Positions 56,013 through 64,000 of a DNA stretch of 64,000 bases are shown piece by piece (position 1 is the stretch's first letter; each line of letters opens with the position of its first letter). The position numbers and the translations under genes were made by a program. The notes beneath the pieces are model-generated. The model was not told the origin of the DNA, ran no database searches, and saw only the letters and a list, made by a program, of their open reading frames with translations. The stretch covers positions 310,001 to 374,000 of the forward strand of contig JBDOQK010000035.1 in NCBI GenBank assembly GCA_040437565.1, given 5' to 3'. Source of the stretch: Albugo candida (lineage: Eukaryota; Oomycota; Peronosporomycetes; Albuginales).

Positions 56013-56432
56013 TGTGAAACCGCTATCCCGTATCAAGATCCGCACCCCATGACCCAGCTACAACGTACCCGGGTCTGGCCCAGACCCAACACTTCCTTCA
56101 AAAGGTATCTTCAGCTCGCTGATGTTGTCTTTGTGCACAGGGTCCTCCTGGTGACGCAATGCATACCCCGAAGCGCGGCGGGAACATCTTTGTTCAGTTG
56201 AGTTACGGGCTTCGATATATTTTTCGCTTTCGTCTAGTCCACGCCACTTAACCAGAGCATCATGACTGCTGGACTTAATACTAGGTAGGCTGGCTCGAAG
56301 CTCTTCCACCCCGTGGACTTCACTACCATGAGAGACATGGGCCTATAGGTCACCTTCGATTTACAGATCCTTGTCAGCATAAAATTTGAAACGTCTAGCG
56401 TGATTTACGCGTTCCTGGCAAGTGGTAAGATC

Positions 56433-56648
56433 TCAAGCCATAAAAAACCAGTTTAAGCTGGATCCCGTCGCTGTTTCCTGTCCACTCCAGCGATCACGAA
56501 GTTTGTCGCGCTTTGTCTTCCAGACTTCGGTATACAAAACATAATCAGCAATACTGAATTGTGCCATATTGTCTCCACGCCGACCATTCAGTCTAGCACG
56601 CTTCACGTTTCGCCTCTGTGCGCGTCTTAAAGGCATGGATTTGTGCAT
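56433..56648 (-). pseudogene. Ty3/gypsy integrase C-terminal, chromodomain-like tail
   Basis: The minus frame of 71 residues contains RRGDNMAQFSIADYVLYTEV and KTKRDKLRDRWSGQ, like the GPY/F-type and chromodomain region ending many oomycete gypsy integrases. It sits about 400 bases from the 3' end of the element. Confidence 0.6.
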
Positions 56649-57047
56649 GTACCACGCTTACACGAAAGTTTTCAAATTCGAGGACTTGCAAGTCCTGAAT
56701 GGGTTTCAGCTTCATGATCGGGAATGAACAGCTAGGCAACGCGATAGACTTGGCTGGATTGCAGACGCCATCCCCGTCATCACCGTCACCGGAGGTTCAT
56801 CCCTCAAAGACGGTGACATGGACACTTAGAGAAAATATTGCACCAAGAAAAAAAATCGTGGCCAGTCATGCAAATGAATACGCAATTCACTCGCGAGAGC
56901 ACGAAACCCAAAGTAGCTCTTTGTTTACCACTTCAACAGTTCCAGTTGCTAAGAGGAAGCGTGCAGCCGTGAAGTGATGTAGGCTCCCAGAGAATAACGG
57001 AGATCCTCGATTACCGCGGTTCTGAAATGTGATCCTTGATCGCTTAT

Positions 57048-57446
57048 CTAGCGGTAACATATCCCAAATGATGCAAACAAAGCGTGCGATACATCACGGG
57101 TGTTTAAGGCGTCTGCTTCAGCGACGTCTTTGAGCCCTACATACTTGGATGCATCGTCTTTAAGCACTAGAATATAGCGTTGTCCCGTAATCGAAATCCC
57201 AATACACATGGTCCCAGTGAAATCAATCGTTCGGCTTCGTACCCTATAGCCCGTCTCCAACACTCGCAGAACTGTTTCGTCCGTAGCACTACAATGTGAA
57301 GATTGCTTTACAAACATCTGAACATATTGCTTCAATGTTGTCCAATCGCACAGCTCGGCCACATTTTGAGTCGTCAGATCGACTTCGGGAGGATCACCAA
57401 TACCAAAATGAGCCGCCACGCACAATATAACATGAAGCTCGGACAT
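57048..57446 (-). pseudogene. Ty3/gypsy integrase core
   Basis: This minus-strand stretch of 132 residues carries the zinc-binding H2C2 end (QSSHCSATDETVL) and the catalytic core ISITGQRYILVLKDDASKYV (catalytic Asp), then DVSHALFASFGICYR. It runs into a stop before the second catalytic Asp and the Glu. A chromodomain-like tail (DYVLYTEVWKTKRDKLRDRW) lies further on at 56648-56433. Confidence 0.8.
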
Positions 57447-57820
57447 CTCGTCTAGGTACCAGGTCTACCGAACGTACGTTACACGCCATCAAGCTGTCGA
57501 TCAAATCGGATCTTGACTGCTTTATCGGCTTTGACAATTTCGTCTATGATTGGTCATACAAAATTCCCTTCCAAACTCGGAGATAGGGGGCGGGTTCTTG
57601 GTGAATCGCACATACTATTTGCAAGGGCGAGCCCCATCGGATAGAAGATCCGCCCAGGTATTTTCCACGCTTGAGATATCGTGAATTTCATACTGATACG
57701 CCATTATCAGTGTACAAATTTTTTAATTATCACGGCGACACATCTTCACAATCGCTTAGGCCTCCTTTTCAACTATTGCACACTCGATGGCAGCGCCACT
57801 GAAGGTGTCACTTAACAATA

Positions 57821-58619
57821 TTAGAGAGTGATGATCTTGCTCGTCCAAACGTTTTGTTTTGTCTTTCTACGAAATTGGTTTATCACTTCTCCCCAATGAC
57901 GATACGATGCAACCGTGAACACGCATAGCTTCTTTTGATGCTCACGTTGGATAAATCCACTGATTTTGATAGTGCCTTTTTTGCAAGGTCGAGCCAGAGT
58001 TCTTCTTTTCGGCCCAACATGTTTCATACATATTGACTCTCTTGACCTGGGAGCTTATACGAACTCCGGCTCGCTTGTACGCTCGCTCCATGACCTCTTT
58101 TAGCGTTGCCACTATGCGGTTGTAGCCGAGAATGAACGAGCGAATCCATACCAAACCACACAGAAACTGCTGCAACTCCTGTCCATTTTTTGGAAAGGAG
58201 ATTAAACAGTGCAGAGATACGTTCCTGATTATGATTCATACCACTTCCACTTCAAATTCGGCCACACCATTTTGCTTACCGCTGGAAAAGCTGCATTTGC
58301 TTATCTTCAACTTCTAACGTTTCCTTTCCCACACTACAAGCCCTTTTCCAGCAATATCAACAACTTTCGTTCATCGGTTTCATGCCCAAGTAAGTCATCT
58401 AACCAAATCAGTAGCCCCTTATACCAGCAAAATCTGCAAACATTTCTTGGACAGTGGTTTGACAGTAGAAACCACACTGTCCATGCGACCCATTAGAAAG
58501 CTTGTTGGGGTGAAGACACCCACATCCGTTAGAAAGCTGAGCACCTCTTGACAGCTATCCTCTAGAAGGAACTGCCAGTAGCTATTGAAGAAGTCCATAA
58601 GCAATAGAATATGGAGCAT
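57821..58619 (-). pseudogene. Ty3/gypsy RT and RNase H, broken
   Basis: The RT part (58619-58419) reads LLMDFFNSYWQFLLEDSCQE then VGVFTPTSFLMGRMDSV, matching the gypsy DFFKGYWQ...TP-R-LMG blocks. The connection part (58175-58010) has RIVATLKEVMERAYKRAGVR (usual NRIVAPLKEV). A decayed RNase H continues below. The catalytic YVDD box was not seen intact. Confidence 0.75.
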
Positions 58620-59157
58620 TGAAGGTGATCAAAATGATTTTCCTCATAGGCATGGATCACAGTACTCGCTGTGCATCAAGCGCTCGCACGTCCACAATCA
58701 TCCGGAATTTTTTAGCAGTAGGCTTTTAAACAATGAGCGGGAGAGAGGACTAACGGCTTTGGGGTTCCTGTACCACAACCTTGCACCCACCAGTTCTTTC
58801 AAATGTTCACGTTCAGAATGTCGCCGCGTGGTGAGTATCTACGAGCTTTGAATTGTACCGTTTTTGTCGCATCCTTAAGACGCACTTCCAGAGGCCACAT
58901 ATTTACCGGTGCATCGTCCCCCACTCGAACTTGAAAACAATCCTTATATTTCAAGAGTATTCGTTGCAGTTTAGCGGCAAATCCGTCTTTATATCCATCA
59001 CCTTTGCTTCCGCCACTTTGTTTTTCAACGCAAGCTGAGCCTCTGAAGGATCTTGCTCTTGCGTTTCTGAAAACCAGCTTGTTTCTTCGGCACTTACGAG
59101 GACTCTCTTCTTCTGGATAAGATCGACTTCTTTATGTTGAATGCAAAAACCGACAGT

Positions 59158-60520
59158 CTACTTTTGTAAATCGCCGTCATTTTCAACCCGATCAAAGTCC
59201 ACATCGGTCATACGCAACGTTGTGTCATGCAACATTTGGCGGTATCGGTGCCTAGTCGACGCAGGACCTCTTCTTTCAAGTGTAAACTGTCCCAATCCAG
59301 TCAGCGAATCTTTTCCCGCAAAATGAACAAACCACGTTCTCAGCACCAAATATTCCGTGCCCTTCGCGAATTCGAAGTTTAGCTTCACCACGTGACGCAT
59401 TTTCAATTTTTGGTGAGTGAAACTTTGAATTCGAATTGATATCGCTAGATCTTGAATTGCTAACCACACTCCCTTTTTTCGTATCTGGGCTATAATCGTT
59501 GGGATAGCTACTGTTTCGTCGTTACCTCTGTCCGAAGTGCTCACAACTTCGCGACCATCTGCGATCCATCCCAATATAGTCTCTTCTTGGCTGCTCGGAG
59601 ACCGCTCCATCAATCGTTCGGTTACCGGTCATAGTTTTTTTTCTGCTACTTTTGTCAAATACTTTTCTTGCCTCCTCTGCAGTGACACTTGGGCAGTGAA
59701 ACACTCCGTGATCCTTTGTACCACACTTGTAGCATGCACCACGTGTAACCCTTACTGTTTTTTTACCTTCGCTTTTCCACAAAAGTTTGACTGACCTCGA
59801 TTTTAAATTTGCAATGTCTCGTTACATCAAAGGCCTGTCTGTCAGTACTTTTTGACGGCTATCGTCCGGTAAAAACGATTCGAATTTGAGAAAACTTGTC
59901 AGCTGTATCTTGATCCAGTTCACAGAACCTCCCGTTAATCCTTTCATTGATTCATTTTCATTTTCTTCATAATTGTCTGAAACACTGTCCTCGGACGCAA
60001 CACGTTGGTGAGATGAGCCACTGCGATCTCCGGCTCGTTTACTGTGCACATCTCCAAATCATGCATGTCCAATATTCTTATATAGTCTGTAAGTAAAGGC
60101 ACTACTCTTTAATCCACATCTTACAGGTTTGTGTCCATGCTGAGATCTTATGCATCTCTTCCCAATTTTTCGTAGTCATCGGTCTGGGAAGTCCGTGCGG
60201 AGAGGAAGTAGTTCAGCCAATCTTGTTCCGTCATGTCCCCCTCCGGCTTCTGTACTTCAATTTACAAATTCGTTTCATAACTTTGTGGTCGATACATGCA
60301 CCAAAAGGCACCAGAAATACACGACTTCCAGTGATTGCATTGAGCAACCTTACGTGGCGATCTTACACCATATACAGGTCCATCAACTCTCTCTTCTCTG
60401 TTTTTGTACTTTCCCTGCACATCGGGGTTTTGGAATATTTCCCCAGTGGCCAGCGTTAAGCGCTCCGTGCAAATATCGCTTATCCCATCGGTGGACCTCT
60501 CATCCTGATTCTTGACGTGC
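59158..60520 (-). pseudogene. Ty3/gypsy Gag, zinc knuckle and protease, broken
   Basis: Gag pieces on minus near 60480-60230 read LGKYSKTPMC, ESTKTEKRELMDLYM and SRVFLVPFGACIDHKVMKRI. The nucleocapsid CCHC finger is CYKCGTKDHGVFHC (about 59730). The protease region (59613-59158) has STSDRGNDETVAIPTII, where the catalytic D-S/T-G is degenerate, followed by VWLAIQDLAISIRIQSF. Stops interrupt the capsid part. Confidence 0.75.
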
Positions 60521-61071
60521 TTCTCTAGTCACGCGGCGCGGTCGCTCCTCTAGATATGATCTCTTGTTTTCTGCATGCTTATAGCCTCAGGTGCCTCTTT
60601 CAACGCTTATAACATATCGGCCAGAAACTCTTTCTGTTGCTTTGATTTTTCGTTTCATGGATTGCTGTTGCTCATTTAACGCCAGCTTTGTCTGATACTG
60701 CTGAGCCAGATCTTCCTGTGTCTTGTGCGTTTTTCTTCACTGTGTCGCGCCCGTCCCTCCGAAGCATCCGACACGATGGACGTCTGCAACGCTCTTCCCA
60801 GTATAACCCGTCTTACCTGGGTCTGCTAAATATCTTGTATGAAGTGCTCCGCTCCATTCGCAGAGGGTTTGTCATCCGTCGTTACCACTCAAGGCACACT
60901 TACTTGGTAGCACGGTACTTTCGGCAAAAAAATTCTTTGTTATAAGTCCGCAATTCAAAATGCAGCCTCGCTTCTCCACTTAAAAAGAACACGGCCCCCG
61001 TATGGCGTTTTTCTTAGTGGTAAAAAAGTCTCTCTTATTTAGCTACCACTCCTTGTTGAGCTGTAAACCCG

Positions 61072-61400
61072 CTATCCTATACCCAGATCCGCACCCGTGA
61101 CCCAACTACAACGTACCCAGAAACAGGATAGACAGAACACATCATCGCACAGCTGTTTTTGATCTTGATCAATTAGTTCTGGCAAAAACCGTTGCAATCG
61201 ATACGCCAACACTTTTGAATGTACTTTCACATCGACAAGCAGGAGTGCGATTGGTCGATAGTTACCAGGATCACCTCGCAATTGTGTTGCATAAAAAGGT
61301 GACTGCCGAGTACCGTTGTGATCGAAGAAGGATACCTCTTTCCAGATCATATTTAAACACGATCATCAGATACTCCTCAAACGTGTCCCGATCAGGCTGA
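61072..61400 (-). pseudogene. LINE reverse transcriptase, N-terminal half of a split copy
   Basis: On minus: MIWKEVSFFDHNG, RGDPGNYRPIALLLVDVKVH and SKVLAYRLQRFLPELIDQDQ, the start of a LINE RT (motif 1, usual NYRPIALLP-D-K-LSKVLA). Homology stops at the 58-base repeat (61119) and resumes at 56012 with HHHIRHL. Sequence up to about 61560 probably belongs to the same LINE. Confidence 0.85.
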
Positions 61401-61795
61401 TATAATGCAGCTGGTAGTCAAACCATGCCTGAAGAAGAAGACTCCGCATGTCCTTCATCGCTTCCGCCATCTCAGTAGTACTTCAGCGAGTTGAGAGACG
61501 GGTTTGGTCTTGTGACGAAAGGGAAAATCGAATTAAATCAAGTAGCTTTTTCTAATTTCTCTCACTTGGATCAGCTGCGGCTGTCTCCGAGCAATAGAGA
61601 GAGACCATGAAACCACACCAATGATCTCTGAATTTGTCTATGATCTCTCTCGGGCTCGATATCACGGTGACAAATTTTTTTGTCACATTTTCGATCGGCA
61701 CGTGACGACAAGAACTATCCGAAGAGCGGAAAAATGATTGGAGGAGCCCGTCATATACTTCACGTGATGATCAAAATTCTCATCTTGGTTGAATT

Positions 61796-62018
61796 TGTTG
61801 AAGAAAGTAGGATAAGTTCAGAAGAAATTCGGACAAGATCAGAAGAGTCGGATAAGATCAAGAGTCAGATAAGATTAGATCATTAATAGCGCGGAAAGAT
61901 GAGATAAGAAATAGGTTACTAATACTATAGAGTAGCGATATGGGAATGTGGTATAGGCTTAGAATATCTTTTTGAGAACTAAGGACCTACAATATAGTTA
62001 ATTTCCAGTTTGACTACA
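61796..62018 (+). repeat. 5' LTR of the young copia
   Basis: 223 bases starting TGTTGAAG and ending TGACTACA. It contains repeated GGATAAG/CGGACAAG motifs. It aligns base for base with 63209-63432 apart from about ten substitutions and short indels. Confidence 0.88.
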
Positions 62019-62229
62019 ATAGGTTAACAACCACAACTCTTGTTTTTCTCAAAAGCTACGAACTCTATCAAAATGGATATGTTGAGAAAATACAATTACT
62101 TCAGCTGGGAATTCAGTGCTCGAATGCAGCTGATGCGTAAGGGGTTGCTGGACCATATTGACCGGGTAAAAACACCAAGCGAGTATGACAGCAACGCGGG
62201 GATTTGGAAGGTCAATGACATGAAGGCAT

Positions 62230-62329
62230 NNNNNNNNNNNNNNNNNNNNNNNNNNNNNNNNNNNNNNNNNNNNNNNNNNNNNNNNNNNNNNNNNNNNNNN
62301 NNNNNNNNNNNNNNNNNNNNNNNNNNNNN
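62230..62329. other. Assembly gap, 100 N, with missing sequence
   Basis: Left of the gap is copia Gag, right of it is late RT. No flank duplication is seen. About 2.5-3 kb of gag-pol is expected here from the family layout. Confidence 0.95.
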
Positions 62330-63208
62330 AGATCTCGGAAAAGTCAAATTTATGCTGGGCATTCAAGTCGATTATGACCGAGAGCAACGTTCAATAAAAT
62401 CTGTCAAACTTCAAGCATCAATAAAATGGTCAAATAGTTCAACCAAGTGGACGCCAAGCTCGTTTGAAACCCAAATGTTTAAGGACAACTTTTATCGGCA
62501 ATCGAAAAAGAAGATGAAGGAATGAAGTTTCGGCCTTATCGCTCCTTGGTTGGCTCACTCTTGTATATTTCGAATGGAACAAGGCCAGATATCGCGTATT
62601 CAGTTGGGTAACTAAGTCGACATCTGGAACGGCCTAGTGAAGAGCTTTGGAAGGCAGCGATAAGGGTCCTGCGTTATTTGAAGTCAACTAGTGATATGGG
62701 GATTAATTACACCGGCAGTGACAAATATTTATGCGTTTGTGCACATAGTGACGCAGATTGGGCGAATAACAAGGAATCCAGAAGATCTGTATCGGGAATC
62801 ATGGTTATGATAAATGGTGCGCCCATTATTTTCAAATCAAAGATTCAGCAAAGTGTAGCCCTGAGTACTGCCGAGGCAGAGTACATCGCCCTATCACTCT
62901 GTATGAAAGAAGTTTTATGGCTGAAAAGCTTATTATGGGAACTGAAATCAATCAAAAGATCAAAATATTTGAGGACAATCAAAGTGCCATCGCAATCGCG
63001 AAAAACGATGGATATCAAAGCAGAGCAAAACATATAGACATCCGTTATCATTTCATTCGTGATCATATAAAGGATGAAAAAAAATTGTGATCGAGTATAT
63101 CGACTCCAAAAATCAGCTTGCCGATTTTTTGACGAAGCCTATTTCGAAAAAGCAATTTCAGGATTTGGTTCGTCTGGCAAAAATCAAGAATTGTGTGTCG
63201 TGGGTGAG

Positions 63209-63432
63209 TGTTGAAGAAAGTAGGATAAGTTAGAAGAAAGTCGGACAAGATCAGAAGAGTCGGATAAGATCAAGAGTCAGATAAGATTAGATCATTAATA
63301 GCGCGGAAAGGTGAGATAAGAAATAGGTTACTAATAGTATAGAGTAGCGATATAGGGAATGTGGTATAGGCTTAGACTATCTTTTTGAGAACTAAGGACC
63401 TACAAATATAGTTACTTTCCAATTTGACTACA
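63209..63432 (+). repeat. 3' LTR of the young copia
   Basis: 224 bases starting TGTTGAAG right after the purine-rich GTGGGTGAG. It is the partner of the 5' LTR. The candidate target duplication GAATT lies at 63436-63440 (compare 61791-61795). Confidence 0.88.
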
Positions 63433-63440
63433 ATGGAATT

Positions 63441-64000
63441 AGGCACCGTTTTCGGCCGAAATTCAAGACTCGATTAGTAAAAATGCTGTGACTGATCAGT
63501 GTCTTGAGCGAGCTGCTGCGACTCACGTCGTCTATCTTGTGCAATTTATTGCTTTGACAGCTCGAGGATATTCAAATGGTCCTAATGAACTTTTCCAATA
63601 TCCTAGCCCGGAAGATTGAGTTGGATTTGCGAAAGGTACTTCCCGTGCCAGATAATCTCCCACATTTCGTGGGAGGAGATCTTGCGCGATTGTGGTCGTG
63701 TAACTACGTTTTTTAGGAGGATGTTGGACTCGCGAAGCGTCTACCACACCCAACTGCGAAAGCCATTCCAAACACGCTGACCGAGTAGGTTCATGTCGAT
63801 TCGTTCCACTTAAAGCATCGCTAGCTCGAGCAAGTGATGTCTTGACATCATCATAAATGAGATATGGTGCGATCGATCTGAAAGTTTAAATAAGCAACAT
63901 ATCATAGAAGACACTTTGTTCATCTATCATGGATGCACATACATAGTGAATATGCACTGGTGCAACCTCAATGAGAAGATTAAAAAGATAATGCAGATTT
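63441..64000. other. No gene recognised
   Basis: Outside the young copia. A minus-strand open stretch (63771-63532) has no domain I can name. It may belong to the LINE or other element into which the copia inserted. Confidence 0.5.

Larger units (their letters stand above)
56013..61119 (-). mobile_element. Ty3/gypsy retrotransposon inserted into a LINE
   Basis: Minus-strand order from 60.9 kb down: Gag, zinc knuckle, protease, RT, RNase H, integrase, chromodomain-like end. This is the Ty3/gypsy order with integrase last. Both ends carry a 58-base direct repeat with TG...CA-like ends (56013-56070 and 61062-61119, about 83% identical), which may be very short LTRs or LTR edges. The flanking LINE RT frame continues from one side to the other. 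Frames are broken throughout. Internal AT-rich parts (56.7-57.0, 57.45-57.8, 58.65-59.15 kb) hold decayed pol sequence. Confidence 0.8.
61796..63432 (+). mobile_element. Young Ty1/copia element with near-identical LTRs, interior missing at a gap
   Basis: LTRs at 61796-62018 and 63209-63432 match at roughly 95%. After the left LTR comes a primer-site-like GGTTAACAACC (62022) and a Gag start (ATG 62073, MDMLRKYNYFSWEFSARMQL). The gap at 62230-62329 follows. To its right the sequence is already RT (DLGKVKFMLGIQVDYDREQR), so most of gag-pol is absent from the assembly. RNase H is well kept (SDADWANNKESRRSVSGIMV; VALSTAEAEYIALSLC), then KNDGYQSRAKHIDIRYHF and ADFLTKPISKKQF. A few frame breaks (62525, 62610) remain. 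GAATT occurs on both outer flanks. Confidence 0.9.

Noticed and set aside
1-64000. CRISPR array or bacterial operon
   Set aside because: No regularly spaced short repeats were seen, and spliced genes plus eukaryotic families show nuclear eukaryote DNA.

Overview
The window looks like nuclear DNA of an oomycete, most simply an AT-rich lineage such as a white rust (Albugo-like). This is inferred from protein-family content, very short GT-AG introns (44-66 bases), a ciliary FAM161 protein beside fungus-like transporters, and heavy Ty1/copia, Ty3/gypsy, LINE and SINE load. The genus is a guess; no ribosomal or organelle marker is present.

Layout. 1-7.4 kb: decayed Ty1/copia remnants on both strands, then a candidate MITE (7.41-7.96 kb). 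8.7-37.6 kb: a gene-dense island. In order it holds a broken PHD-finger gene (+), a two-repeat Myb/SANT factor (+), a FAM161-like ciliary protein (-), an NRAMP metal transporter (-), a ~1,850-residue armadillo-repeat protein (-), a divergent SulP-STAS-cNMP anion transporter (+), a tiny COX14-like gene (-), a Cys-rich BTB/POZ-like protein (+), a nucleotide-sugar transporter (-), a NicO/UreH-like metal permease (+), a multi-pass TKL-type kinase with an altered DFG motif (+) and RPB5, the shared RNA polymerase subunit (+). For six of these genes I could place introns by joining reading frames across consensus splice sites. 38.9-64 kb: nested retroelements. These include a degenerate copia with both LTRs, another copia RT, a copia interrupted by tRNA-derived SINEs with an 18-base target duplication, a second copy of the copia family seen at 3.3 kb, a glucokinase relic, a LINE split by a Ty3/gypsy element, and a young-looking copia with ~95% similar LTRs.

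Assembly warning. There are ten gaps of exactly 100 N. Eight are flanked by a direct duplication: the bases left of the gap recur right of it, identical or with one SNP. These are most simply unmerged contig ends or haplotypes, not biology. They create a false second Myb gene, split the armadillo gene and add 169 codons (507 bases) to the SulP gene. Collapsing each duplicate restores open frames. The remaining two gaps hide sequence; the one at 62.2 kb removes most of a copia gag-pol.

The island genes serve separate housekeeping roles: transcription, Golgi sugar transport, ion transport and cilia. I see no operon-like pathway and no clearly new defence or mobile system. The most unusual protein is the membrane TKL kinase.
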